Shown here: in pieces, positions 7,865 to 15,789 of the stretch
Position numbering within the stretch: position 1 is the stretch's first letter
Layout of the letters: each line of letters starts with the position of its first letter
Made by a program: the position numbers and the translations under genes
Notes under the pieces: generated by a model
Database searches by the model: none
What the model saw: the letters and a program-made list of their open reading frames with translations, nothing else
What the model was told of the DNA's origin: nothing
Origin: UMGS1668 sp035447605
GTDB taxonomy: Bacteria; Bacillota; Clostridia; Oscillospirales; Ruminococcaceae
Reading direction: 5' to 3'
Length of the DNA stretch: 64,000 nucleotides
Assembly (NCBI GenBank): GCA_035447605.1
Contig: DAOTHJ010000002.1
Coordinates: forward strand, 124,001 to 188,000

Positions 7865-8051
7865 GCGCCCTTTTTTCAAAAGGAGCATGATTTTTTAAGA
7901 CAAAACGGCGGATTCATACCGGAATTGCCGCAAATTGCCCGCTTCCGGCGGATGGTTTCGCCTGCCGATTTTATGGCCGGGGGAAAAACCTTTGGGACCA
8001 AAACGGCTCCGGGAGGCCCGATTCCCCGACGCGCATTTGGGAGGAATTTTC

Positions 8052-9074
8052 GTGATAAAACGTTTCTTATCTATCATTTTAAGTCTTTTGATGGCCGTTT
8101 CCCTGAGCGCCTGCACGAAGGGCGGGGAGGCCGAGCCCTCTTCCGCGCCGGATTCATCCGAAGCCGGAGAGACGGAGAAAAAAATCAGCGTCGTCTGCAC
8201 GAATTTTGCGGAATACGACTTCGTGCGGCAGATCGCCGGGGAGGCCGCGGATCTCACGCTGCTGCTGAAGCCGGGCGCGGAGAGCCACAGCTATGAGCCC
8301 ACGCCGCAGGATATGATCACCATTGAGAACTGCGATCTGTTTGTCTATGTGGGCGGCGACTCGGATGAGTGGGTTTCCGGAATTCTGGAATCCGTCGATC
8401 AGGGCGACATGAAGACCGTGAAGCTGATGGACTGCGTCGAAACCGTGGAGGAGGAGCTTGTCGAAGGAATGCAGGCGGAGGAACATGAGCACGCCGATGA
8501 AGAAGAGCATTCCGGGGAAGAGGATGAGCACGCCGAAGAGGAGCAGGAACTGGATGAGCACGTCTGGACCGCTCCGGTCAACGCGATGCTGATTGTGCAG
8601 AAACTCGGTGAAGCCCTCTGTGAAATCGATCCGGAGAATCAGGAAAGCTACGAGCAGAATACGGCCGCCTATCTTAGCGATCTTCAGGCCCTTGACGATG
8701 AGTTCCGGGAGGTCATCGACAGCGCGGCCCGCAAGGAGATCATCGTCGGCGACCGCTTTCCGTTCCTGTATTTCTGCAAAGAATTTGGCCTGACCTATTA
8801 TGCCGCGTTCCCCGGCTGCTCGACGGATACGGAGGCGGATGCGGCCACGCTCGCTTTTCTGATCAACAAGGTGAAGGAAGACAACATCCCCGTCGTGTTC
8901 CACATCGAGCTTTCCAATGAGCAGATGTGCGACTCGATCTGCGAGGCGACCGGCGCGAAAAAGGAGCTCCTGAACGCCGTACACAACGTCAGCGCGGAGG
9001 ATTTCACCGCCGGCGCCACCTATCTCAGCCTGATGGAACACAATGTGGAGGTGCTCCGCGAGGCGCTGAACTGA
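8052..9074 (+). CDS. znuA: Zinc ABC transporter substrate-binding lipoprotein (ZnuA/AdcA type)
   Basis: A 340-residue extracytoplasmic metal-binding lipoprotein. A signal peptide ends in LSAC with lipidated Cys21. The cluster A-I fold is supported by TNFAEYDFVRQIAG, His79 in ESHSYEPTPQDM, His170 in DEHVWTAP and the late AFPGCSTDTEADAATLAFLINKVK region. Between the two His ligands lies an acidic, His-rich loop (about residues 144-160), typical of zinc rather than manganese binding proteins. I start at GTG 8052, with GGGAGGAA upstream. With znuC and znuB it should form a high-affinity zinc importer. No clear promoter is visible after the 7819-7864 terminator. Confidence 0.92.
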   Translation: MIKRFLSIILSLLMAVSLSACTKGGEAEPSSAPDSSEAGETEKKISVVCTNFAEYDFVRQIAGEAADLTLLLKPGAESHSYEPTPQDMITIENCDLFVYVGGDSDEWVSGILESVDQGDMKTVKLMDCVETVEEELVEGMQAEEHEHADEEEHSGEEDEHAEEEQELDEHVWTAPVNAMLIVQKLGEALCEIDPENQESYEQNTAAYLSDLQALDDEFREVIDSAARKEIIVGDRFPFLYFCKEFGLTYYAAFPGCSTDTEADAATLAFLINKVKEDNIPVVFHIELSNEQMCDSICEATGAKKELLNAVHNVSAEDFTAGATYLSLMEHNVEVLREALN

Positions 9075-9418
9075 GAAAAAATCAGCGGCTCCGCTTAAAA
9101 AGCGGGGCTGCGGGGGATCAAATACTTGTCGAAAGGATAAAGGCGGCGGGAGATGGCCTGGGATGCCGGGAACATGTGCTTCTTCGCCGCTTGGAGAGAA
9201 CCATGCCGCAGAGAGTGAGTATACACAGAAAAAAGAGCGCACAGGAAGGAAAAAATCCCGCCCGCTGTGTCTTTGTCGTCTCCCGCCGGGAGCCGGAAGG
9301 GAACCATGCTTTTTTAGAGAGCAAAGAAAAAGCATCCTGCCGGATTCGCGAAACGGGTTCCGCCGGAAAGGGCGGCCGGAAGGATGTTTCCCACCGGGAA
9401 CCGGAGCGCGGCGACCCG
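9075..9418 (+). other. Intergenic region with a hairpin inside the znu operon
   Basis: The 344 bases between znuA and the DUF1292 gene hold no supported gene. A 12-pair hairpin with two G-U pairs (arms 9085-9096 and 9100-9111) lies just after znuA; it lacks a T-run, so it looks more like an mRNA-stabilising or processing element than a terminator. The rest shows nothing I recognise. Confidence 0.5.
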
Positions 9419-9670
9419 ATGACGCTCACACTCGAGGACGACAGCGTTCTCCGGCTTCTGCCGCTCGTCGTCATCACCTGCGGCGGCCGGGATTACCTTG
9501 CGCTGACTCCCGCCGAAAAGAAGAGCGAGGATGTCTATTTTTATGAATTTATCACCCATCCGGAGGGTGGGATTGAGCTGCTCAGCATTCAGGAAAAAGA
9601 CGTTCTGGATGCCGTTCTGGATGAATTTGGTGTCTGGTTCGACGAGCAGCTTCGTGCAGAAGGAGAATAA
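9419..9670 (+). CDS. DUF1292 family protein
   Basis: An 83-residue acidic protein with the pattern of DUF1292: a short beta-rich repeat (LTLEDDSVLRLLPLVVITCGGRDYLALTP), a region with the aromatic segment DVYFYEF, then LLSIQEKDVLDAVLDEFGVWF. The family is widespread in Firmicutes, usually near mutS2 or holliday junction resolvase genes, and has no known function. I start at ATG 9419; the same frame is open further upstream but without family resemblance. It ends three bases before znuC, so it belongs to the zinc operon here, which is unusual. Confidence 0.75.
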   Translation: MTLTLEDDSVLRLLPLVVITCGGRDYLALTPAEKKSEDVYFYEFITHPEGGIELLSIQEKDVLDAVLDEFGVWFDEQLRAEGE

Positions 9671-9673
9671 ATT

Positions 9674-10384
9674 ATGGCGTTACTGACCTGCCGGAACGTG
9701 TCCTTTGCCTATGAGGGCACGACCGTGCTGACCGGCGTCGACTTTTGTGTCAACCCGGGGGATTATCTGTGTATCGTGGGGGAGAACGGCGCGGGGAAAA
9801 GCACGCTGTTAAAAGGTCTGCTGCATCTTAAAAAGCCCTCTCAGGGGGAAATTTTGACCGGAGACGGCCTCAAGGCGACCGAGATCGGCTATCTGCCGCA
9901 GCAGACGGCCGCGCAGAAGGATTTTCCGGCCAGCGTATATGAGGTGGTGCTCTCCGGGCGGCTCAACAGCCGGGGGATTCACCCTTTTTATTCAAAGACC
10001 GACAAGCAGGAGGTACAGAACAGTCTGCGTCTGCTGGGGATCGAGGCGCTCCGAAACCGCTGTTACCGCGATCTTTCCGGCGGGCAGCAGCAGCGCGTCC
10101 TGCTTGCGCGGGCATTGTGCTCGACCAAAAAGCTGCTGCTACTGGATGAGCCGGTCACGGGGCTCGATCCCGTGATGACCACAGAGTTTTATCGTCTGAT
10201 CGCCTCGCTTAACCGGGAACAGAAGATCACGGTCGTCATGGTCTCGCACGACATCCGCGGCGCCGTTGAGGAGGCGAGCCACATCCTCCATCTGGGGAAC
10301 CGGCAGCTCTTTTTCGGTACCACCGCGGAATATATTGCAAGCGACCTCGGCCGCCGCTTTGTGGGAGGTGAGGCCGGATGTTGA
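9674..10384 (+). CDS. znuC: Zinc ABC transporter ATP-binding protein
   Basis: A 236-residue ABC ATPase. Visible motifs are Walker A GENGAGKST, Q-loop GYLPQQ, signature LSGGQQQR, Walker B LLLLDEPVTGLD and the switch His in MVSHD. It resembles ZnuC/AdcC/MntB-type ATPases, and the neighbouring His-rich binding protein and Zur-like gene indicate zinc. The start ATG 9674 has GAAGGAG upstream. Its stop overlaps the znuB start by seven bases, so the two are translationally coupled. Confidence 0.95.
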   Translation: MALLTCRNVSFAYEGTTVLTGVDFCVNPGDYLCIVGENGAGKSTLLKGLLHLKKPSQGEILTGDGLKATEIGYLPQQTAAQKDFPASVYEVVLSGRLNSRGIHPFYSKTDKQEVQNSLRLLGIEALRNRCYRDLSGGQQQRVLLARALCSTKKLLLLDEPVTGLDPVMTTEFYRLIASLNREQKITVVMVSHDIRGAVEEASHILHLGNRQLFFGTTAEYIASDLGRRFVGGEAGC

Positions 10385-11199
10385 GTACGTTTCTGGAGAT
10401 GCTCTCCTATCCGTTCCTCGTCAGGGCGCTGATTGTCGGCGTGCTGGTCTCCCTGTGTGCGTCCCTGCTTGGCGCAACGCTCGTGCTGAAGCGCTATTCC
10501 ATGATCGGGGACGGCCTCTCCCACGTCGGTTTTGCCGCGCTGGCACTCGCCTATGCGATGAATGCCGCGCCGATGACGGTGGCGATTCCGGTCTGTGTCG
10601 TGGCGGCGTTTCTTCTGCTTCAAATCAAGGACAGCTCCAAAATCAAAGGGGACGCGGCCACGGCGCTCATGTGCAGCGGGGCGCTTGCCGTGGGCGTAAT
10701 GACGGTTTCGCTGACCACCGGCATGAATACGGACGTCTGCAACTACATGTTCGGCAGCATCCTCGCCATGAGTAAAAGCGACGTGACGCTCTCGGTGATT
10801 CTGAGCGCGGCGGTGCTGCTGCTCTACGTCCTGTTTTACAACAAGATCTTTGCCGTGACCTTCGACGAGGCATTTTCGGCCGCCACCGGCGTGCGGACCA
10901 AGCTCTATAACATGCTGATCGCGTTTCTCACCGCCATCACCGTGGTTCTGGGTATGCGGATGATGGGCACGCTGCTGATCTCAAGCCTGATCGTCTTTCC
11001 GTCGCTGACCGCCATGAGGGTATGCCGGCGCTTCAAAACGACCATTCTGGTGAGCGCGCTGCTCTCTGTGGGGTGTTTTCTGACGGGCATCACGGTCTCC
11101 TATCTCGCCTCGGTGCCGACGGGGGCCTGCATTGTGGTGACGGATATTCTGGTGTTCTTTGTGTTTGCCGTGATCGAAAAAATCCGGGAAAGGATCTGA
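10378..11199 (+). CDS. znuB: Zinc ABC transporter permease
   Basis: A 273-residue membrane protein of the ABC-3 family (ZnuB/AdcB/MntC type) with about eight to nine hydrophobic helices. Family segments include LLGATLVLKRYSMIGDGLSHVGFAALALAY near the N-terminus and MRMMGTLLISSLIVFPSLTAMRV in the second half. It overlaps znuC at ATGTTGA and carries an AGGTGAGG site upstream. It should form the membrane channel for zinc taken up by the ZnuA-type lipoprotein. Confidence 0.95.
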   Translation: MLSTFLEMLSYPFLVRALIVGVLVSLCASLLGATLVLKRYSMIGDGLSHVGFAALALAYAMNAAPMTVAIPVCVVAAFLLLQIKDSSKIKGDAATALMCSGALAVGVMTVSLTTGMNTDVCNYMFGSILAMSKSDVTLSVILSAAVLLLYVLFYNKIFAVTFDEAFSAATGVRTKLYNMLIAFLTAITVVLGMRMMGTLLISSLIVFPSLTAMRVCRRFKTTILVSALLSVGCFLTGITVSYLASVPTGACIVVTDILVFFVFAVIEKIRERI

Positions 11200-11203
11200 T
11201 GAA

Positions 11204-11875
11204 ATGAAAAAAGCCGTTTTGGTGCTGGTTTTATTTTTGATGCTGTTCCTTTTCTGCGCCTGCGAAAATAAATCGGATGAGCATGACGAAAATCCGTCAT
11301 CCTCCGTGGAGGAATCCGGGGCCGCCGCTTCCGTGACCTCCATTCCGGATCAGGATACCGCGCCTTCCGGGACGGACGCCGCCGGTTCCGTCTCCGCCGC
11401 AGAAGGTTCCGCCGCGGAAGACGACTCCGAGATGGAGGACGGCGGGCCGTACGACGTCTATCCCTACGACATCGGGGCGGATAAGGCGGCCGTCGATATC
11501 TCCAGCCCGGACATCGTGGTCGGCGACAACCTCTATGCGACGCAGATCAACGACTGGTACATCAATTTTGGGGACTACGACGGCAAAACCGTGGAGATCG
11601 AGGGCTATTACGTCGATCTCGATGGTTACAGCTTCGTCGGGAGGAAGGGCCCGTCCTGCCCATATTGCAGCGGCGGCTATGTGAGCTTTGAATTTTCCGC
11701 TGATGAGGACCTTTCGGTGCTGGTTTCGGAGAGCAGCTGGATCCGGGTGACCGGCATTTTGCGCGAGGGCGCGATGTATCCGGGCGGCGGGCAGGATCCG
11801 TACCCGTTTAATTATATCGAGGCGCTCCGGCTCGAGGAGATGGACGCAGTCGGCGTCGACACCGTGAGCAACTGA
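11204..11875 (+). CDS. Putative zinc-regulated lipoprotein, DUF1980-like C-terminal domain
   Basis: A 223-residue predicted lipoprotein: hydrophobic signal, cysteines at 18 and 20 (the lipobox is not classical), then a Ser/Ala/Glu-rich linker to about residue 80 and a folded domain. The domain (ATQINDWYINFGDYDGKTVEIEGYYVD, then FVGRKGPSCPYCSGGYVSFEF and WIRVTGILREG) resembles the C-terminal beta-barrel-like domain of the DUF1980/YcgQ family, which is Zur-controlled in Bacillus; Cys152-x2-Cys155 replaces the usual CC pair. The resemblance is my judgement from pattern. It starts four bases after znuB and ends the operon. Confidence 0.7.
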   Translation: MKKAVLVLVLFLMLFLFCACENKSDEHDENPSSSVEESGAAASVTSIPDQDTAPSGTDAAGSVSAAEGSAAEDDSEMEDGGPYDVYPYDIGADKAAVDISSPDIVVGDNLYATQINDWYINFGDYDGKTVEIEGYYVDLDGYSFVGRKGPSCPYCSGGYVSFEFSADEDLSVLVSESSWIRVTGILREGAMYPGGGQDPYPFNYIEALRLEEMDAVGVDTVSN

Positions 11876-11948
11876 CGGAGAAGTAGCGAAAAATAGGTTG
11901 CGGCGGCAGGAAACCGGAAGTATGATAAAAGTACCGCCGTCCCCGCGG

Positions 11949-12047
11949 CCGAAAATGCTTCTGTTTTCGGATAAATGAAATAGAGAGAGCCCGCGGATTA
12001 TAAGCGGCATCCTTCTGAAAGAAACCGGGCGGCGTTCTCTTTTTTTG
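11949..12047 (+). terminator. Terminator region at the end of the zinc operon
   Basis: A perfect seven-pair hairpin (CCGAAAA 11949-11955 with TTTTCGG 11964-11970) is followed by a longer imperfect stem, AGAGAGCCCGC near 11984 with GCGGCGTTCTCT ending at 12040, and a run of seven T residues at 12041-12047. The second element is the likelier terminator. Confidence 0.6.
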
Positions 12048-12106
12048 CGGCGGCCGGTGTTGGATTTTCAGTTCGTCTGAAATTTGGTGGAAAAGGAAGA
12101 AGAAAG

Positions 12107-12640
12107 ATGGACTTTTTTGAATTGGCAAAATCGCGCTGCACCACGCGGGGGTTTACCGATCGGAAAATTGCACAGGCGGATCTGGAGCGGATTTTGTCTG
12201 TGGGAAGGGTCGCGCCAAGTGCCTGCAACCGGCAGCCGCAGAGGATTCTCGTCGTACAGAGCCCGGAGAATCTCTCCAAAGTCCAAAAGGCATACCGCAT
12301 CTTCGGCTCTTCCTGCGTCCTGATCGTATGCCGGGATACCAGAGACGCCCTGATCCGTCCCTTCGATCAGAAATGTTCGGGCGATCTGGATATCGGCATC
12401 CTCTGCGATCACATGATGCTGGCGGCCAGGGAACTGGATATCGGAAGCGTCATGGTCGGCCTGTTTGATCCGCGGATTATCCGGGCGGAATTTGATCTTC
12501 CGGAATATATAGAACCTACCGCGCTGCTGATTCTGGGGTATCCGGAAAAAGGGTTCCTGAGCCCGGAACGCCATGCCACGGAAAGAAAGCCGCTGGCTGA
12601 TACGGTGATGTACGAAACATACGCGGAAGCGGCAACCTGA
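12107..12640 (+). CDS. Nitroreductase family protein
   Basis: A 177-residue FMN-dependent oxidoreductase of the short nitroreductase type. The N-terminal SRCTTRGFTDRKIAQADLERIL (FMN phosphate-binding Arg), the APSACNRQPQ segment, DLDIGILCDHMMLAARELDIGSVMVG and the C-terminal LILGYPEK are in the family order. Members reduce nitro compounds, quinones or flavins; the natural substrate cannot be told. The start ATG 12107 is preceded by AAGGAAGAAGAAAG. It is a single gene between the zinc operon terminator and the 12806-12847 terminator. Confidence 0.9.
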   Translation: MDFFELAKSRCTTRGFTDRKIAQADLERILSVGRVAPSACNRQPQRILVVQSPENLSKVQKAYRIFGSSCVLIVCRDTRDALIRPFDQKCSGDLDIGILCDHMMLAARELDIGSVMVGLFDPRIIRAEFDLPEYIEPTALLILGYPEKGFLSPERHATERKPLADTVMYETYAEAAT

Positions 12641-12805
12641 TACCGCCTGGAAGATACGGACGCACCGGGCCTGCGTGTAAAATCCTGTGTTCCCAATGGG
12701 AAAGCCGCCTGCACGCGGTTTAATCAAGCCGTGCTTATCCATCACGGCGGATTCCTGTGGGCCTGAGCCGCGGCGAATCAAAACCGGATTCACCCAATTT
12801 CAAAC

Positions 12806-12847
12806 AAAAAAACAGTGCGGCCCGGTTTCGGACGGCACTGTTTTTTT
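12806..12847 (+). terminator. Bidirectional terminator
   Basis: AAAAAAACAGTGC at 12806-12818 is perfectly complementary to 12835-12847 with a 16-base loop. It has T-runs on both strands and separates the nitroreductase gene from the oppositely oriented rpmB. Confidence 0.85.
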
Positions 12848-12873
12848 GCTGCAGCATTTTTGTTTATTAAAAG

Positions 12874-12898
12874 AAAAAGCCTCCGGGTGAGCGGAGGC
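12874..12898 (-). terminator. rpmB terminator
   Basis: On the minus strand a seven-pair stem (12892-12898 with 12879-12885, six-base loop) is followed by five T residues. Confidence 0.8.
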
Positions 12899-12922
12899 AG
12901 GCATTCTGTTGGACGAAATCCA

Positions 12923-13114
12923 TTATTCGGCTGCGCGGATAACCTTACCGGAACGCAGGCAGCGCGTGCAGGCGTAAACGTGGCAGGGAACTCCGTTGAC
13001 GATGGCTTTGACGCGGCGTACGTTGGGTTTCCATTCACGGTTGGAACGTCTGTGGGAATGGGAAACCTTAATACCAAAAGTAACGCCTTTTCCGCAGAAA
13101 TCACATTTTGCCAT
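12923..13114 (-). CDS. rpmB: 50S ribosomal protein L28
   Basis: A 63-residue protein matching L28 (MAKCDFCGKGV, VSHSHRRSNREWKPNVRRV, VNGVPCHVYACTRCLRSGKV). Both CxxC pairs (CDFC and CTRC) are present, so it is the zinc-binding form, like L32 in this window. The start is preceded by TAAAGGAGGTACTACT. It is a single gene with its own promoter and terminator. In Firmicutes rpmB often lies opposite a DUF322/asp23 gene; that neighbour is absent here. Confidence 0.97.
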   Translation of the reverse strand: MAKCDFCGKGVTFGIKVSHSHRRSNREWKPNVRRVKAIVNGVPCHVYACTRCLRSGKVIRAAE

Positions 13115-13152
13115 AGTAGTACCTCCTTTACTTAGAGACAGTCAACAGCGTT

Positions 13153-13181
13153 ATTTTATCAAATATAAGATATAAATGCAA
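13153..13181 (-). promoter_or_regulatory. rpmB promoter
   Basis: On the minus strand TTGCAT (13181-13176), a 17-base AT-rich spacer and TAAAAT (13158-13153), about 39 bases before the rpmB start. Confidence 0.65.
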
Positions 13182-13291
13182 GTGGTTGCCGAAAAAAAAT
13201 TGCAGGATTGCCTCTATAAATATATATTTTCTATAAGAATCTGCAAAAACGGAAAAATCGGTCAAGATTCTGATTGCAGGCGGAATTCGTC

Positions 13292-13320
13292 TTGTAAAAT
13301 ACGGAATTTTCTTCTATAAT
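13292..13320 (+). promoter_or_regulatory. Promoter of the M50 protease-scpAB group
   Basis: TTGTAA at 13292-13297 and TATAAT at 13315-13320 with a 17-base spacer, 36 bases before the start of the M50 protease gene. Confidence 0.7.
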
Positions 13321-13356
13321 AAATAATAAGTATTTCTGCGCATAAGGAGAGTTTAC

Positions 13357-14046
13357 ATGTCGCTTTTTTCATCCGGGCTTCACACTGCGCTCTGGCTCTT
13401 GCTGACCCGCGCCATTGTGGTCTTCACCGCGCTGCCGGTGCACGAGTGCGCCCACGGCTATGTGGCGCTCAAGATGGGTGACCACACCGCCGAGCAGCAG
13501 GGCAGGCTCACGCTGAACCCGTTTGCCCATTTTGACCCGATCGGAACCACGGCGCTACTGCTCTTTGGTTTCGGCTGGGCAAAACCGGTTCCGATCAATC
13601 CATTTTATTTTAGAAATCCGAAGAGGGGCATGATGCTTTCCGCGCTGGCCGGGCCGCTTTCAAACGTCGCCATGGCGTTCCTTCTTATGGTGATCTATAA
13701 ACTTCTGTATATCCCGACCATTTTCGGAAACGCCGCTTCTTTTGTGGACACGCTTCAGATGATTCTGTATTATATGATCCTCATCAACGTCGGGCTCGCG
13801 GTTTTTAACCTGCTGCCGATCCCGCCGCTCGACGGCTCCCGCGTGGCGACCTATTTTCTGCCGAAGGATATGTATTTCCAGATCATGCGGTATGAGAATA
13901 TCATCTTTCTCGCCCTGCTGGCGCTGCTCTGGACCGGTGTGCTCACCGAACCTCTGACGTATCTGCAAAACGCCGTCTTCAGCGGCCTTGATTTCCTGAC
14001 CACGCCGGTCAACTGGCTGCTGAATGCGATCGCCGCGGCCGCCTGA
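13357..14046 (+). CDS. Site-2 protease (M50) family membrane metalloprotease
   Basis: A 229-residue membrane protein with the HExxH-like zinc motif HECAH near residue 29 and the second motif NLLPIPPLDGSRV, whose Asp completes the zinc site. Four to six hydrophobic segments are visible. It belongs to the short, PDZ-less S2P-like group (YwhC/YdcA type) that precedes scpA in many Clostridia, as here. Its substrate is unknown. The start ATG 13357 has ATAAGGAGAG upstream, and a good promoter lies at 13292-13320. Confidence 0.92.
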   Translation: MSLFSSGLHTALWLLLTRAIVVFTALPVHECAHGYVALKMGDHTAEQQGRLTLNPFAHFDPIGTTALLLFGFGWAKPVPINPFYFRNPKRGMMLSALAGPLSNVAMAFLLMVIYKLLYIPTIFGNAASFVDTLQMILYYMILINVGLAVFNLLPIPPLDGSRVATYFLPKDMYFQIMRYENIIFLALLALLWTGVLTEPLTYLQNAVFSGLDFLTTPVNWLLNAIAAAA

Positions 14047-14085
14047 GCCCCTGTATTTTGATTTTTGAAACGGGAGGGATCCATT

Positions 14086-14838
14086 TTGCCGGAAAAGCTC
14101 CAATACAGGCTGGAGGCGTTTGAAGGCCCGCTGGACCTCCTGCTTTTTTTAATTTCCAAGCATAAGCTCAATATTTACGACATCAATATCTCGGAGCTGC
14201 TGGAACAGTATATAGAGAGCATCGGCGGCATCGAGGGCCTCAATGATCTGGAGGACGCCTCGGAATTCCTTGAGACGGCGGCGCGGCTCGTCTATATCAA
14301 AACCGCGATGCTGCTGCCGAAATACGAGGACGAGGGAGAGAAGCTCAAGCAGGAACTTCAGGGCGAGCTGATCGAATACGCCGCCTGCAAGAACGCGGCG
14401 CTGGTCTTCAGAGGCATGTACTGCGGCGGCGAGCTCTTCTGCCGGGATCCGGAGCCGATCGAGATCGACATGACCTATACGCGCATCCATCCGAAGGAGG
14501 ATCTTGTGCGGGCCTATCTTTCCGCGCTGGGCAGAAAGCTGCGCAAGCTTCCCCCTCCGCAGGAGCTCTTCAATCCGCTCGTCAAAAAGCGCATCGTCTC
14601 CATCGCCTCCCGCGCTATCATCCTGTTGCACCGCCTCTACCGGAACGGCATCATGAAGCTCGGCGAGCTGTTTCTTTCCGGCGGCCGGTCCGAGCGCATT
14701 GCGATGTTTCTGGCGGTGCTGGAGCTCTCCAAAAACGGCCGGGTGGTCATCAGCGACGACTGCACCACCGTGACGATGGGCGACAGGAATAAGGAAGTTA
14801 AAAAGGGGGAAGAGGAACTTGCAGCTGGAACAGTATGA
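14086..14838 (+). CDS. scpA: Segregation and condensation protein A
   Basis: A 250-residue kleisin of the SMC-ScpAB complex that compacts and segregates the chromosome. The N-terminus YRLEAFEGPLDLLLFLISKHKLNIYDINISELLEQY is typical, and the C-terminal winged-helix part (VSIASRAIILLHRLYRNGI, FLAVLELSKNGRV) is present. I start at TTG 14086, eight bases after GGGAGG; TTG 14065 in the same frame precedes that site. It overlaps scpB by 20 bases, which implies coupled translation and stoichiometric production. Confidence 0.95.
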   Translation: MPEKLQYRLEAFEGPLDLLLFLISKHKLNIYDINISELLEQYIESIGGIEGLNDLEDASEFLETAARLVYIKTAMLLPKYEDEGEKLKQELQGELIEYAACKNAALVFRGMYCGGELFCRDPEPIEIDMTYTRIHPKEDLVRAYLSALGRKLRKLPPPQELFNPLVKKRIVSIASRAIILLHRLYRNGIMKLGELFLSGGRSERIAMFLAVLELSKNGRVVISDDCTTVTMGDRNKEVKKGEEELAAGTV

Positions 14839-15439
14839 AAACCGCGCGGAGGCCATCCTTTTTGCAAGCGGGGAGCCTCTTCCGCAAAAACGCCTTGCGG
14901 CGGCTCTTGAGATAGAAGAGGATGCGGCGGCCTCCGTTTTGGAGAGCCTTGCCGCAAGATATGAAAAGAACGACAGCGCCATCGAGCTCCTGCGTCTGGA
15001 CGACTGCTGGCAGCTCTGTTCCCGCCGGGAATACGCGCCGGATATTCGCAGCGCGTTGGAGCTCAAACGCAGCATACCGCTCTCTCAGGCCGCGCTGGAG
15101 GTGCTGGCGGTTATCGCCTACAATCAGCCGGTGACAAGAGGATTTGTCGAACAGGTGCGCGGCGTGGACTGTTCCGGGGTCGTCGCGACGCTCTGCGACA
15201 AAGGGCTGATCGAGGAGGGGGACAGGCTGGATCTTCCCGGCCGGCCGATCGCCTACCGGACGACGTCCGTATTTCTGCGCTGCTTTGGGCTGAGCTCGCT
15301 CGAGGAGCTGCCTCCGGTCGCCGAAGAAACCGGGGACGATGAAAAAACGCTTGACGATACGCTGGAAAACCAGCAGTCCTTGTTTGCGGAAGAAAATGAA
15401 GAAAACGAAGACTTTTCGGAAACGGCGGAAACTCTCTGA
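14819..15439 (+). CDS. scpB: Segregation and condensation protein B
   Basis: A 206-residue partner of ScpA made of tandem winged helices. Segments ENRAEAILFASGEPL, SQAALEVLAVIAYNQPVTRGFVEQVRGVDCSGVVATLCDKGLIEE and YRTTSVFLRCFGLSSLEELP are classic ScpB. After residue 170 there is an acidic Glu-rich tail. The start TTG 14819 lies inside the scpA end and has GGGGGAAGAGG upstream. Confidence 0.95.
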   Translation: MQLEQYENRAEAILFASGEPLPQKRLAAALEIEEDAAASVLESLAARYEKNDSAIELLRLDDCWQLCSRREYAPDIRSALELKRSIPLSQAALEVLAVIAYNQPVTRGFVEQVRGVDCSGVVATLCDKGLIEEGDRLDLPGRPIAYRTTSVFLRCFGLSSLEELPPVAEETGDDEKTLDDTLENQQSLFAEENEENEDFSETAETL

Positions 15440-15789
15440 TAAAAAAACAGATCGATACTGACGGAGGATTTTCAAACGCCGCCATTTCAAACTTAAAAAG
15501 AACGAGAAAACAAGGGTTTTCTGAGCATATCTGAGCATAGACGGAAACCCTTTAAAGTTCCTGAAAGATAGATCGGCGCCGGCGTTTCGGCATTTCACGA
15601 AGAACATATAAGCGGGAACAAGGTTGCGGCTCATGTGGACTTTTCCCATATGGGGACAGGCTTTTGCAGCCGGGAAGGCTGGAGAGAAAGATATCGGCCG
15701 AATCAAAAAATTCTCCGGCGTTTGCCGGAGAAGCGGCCTTTATAAATGAGAAGGAATGAGGAAAACGAAAGCCTGCCGGAGGTGACGGG
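15440..15789. other. Intergenic region with two hairpins
   Basis: No gene is supported. AAGGGTTT (15512-15519) pairs with AAACCCTT (15545-15552) around a tandem CTGAGCATA repeat (15521-15529 and 15531-15539). A second, perfect nine-pair hairpin is at 15711-15732; read on the minus strand it is followed by six T residues and is a textbook intrinsic terminator, although no minus-strand gene precedes it. Confidence 0.6.
15705..15732 (-). terminator. Orphan minus-strand terminator
   Basis: The arms TTCTCCGGC (15711-15719) and GCCGGAGAA (15724-15732) are perfectly complementary with a four-base loop, and the minus strand continues with six T residues (15710-15705). It would stop antisense transcription entering from the DUF2953 gene. 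Confidence 0.65.

Noticed and set aside
12641..12805. A possible small gene between the nitroreductase and the 12806 terminator
   Set aside because: Only short frames without a ribosome binding site; nothing recognisable.
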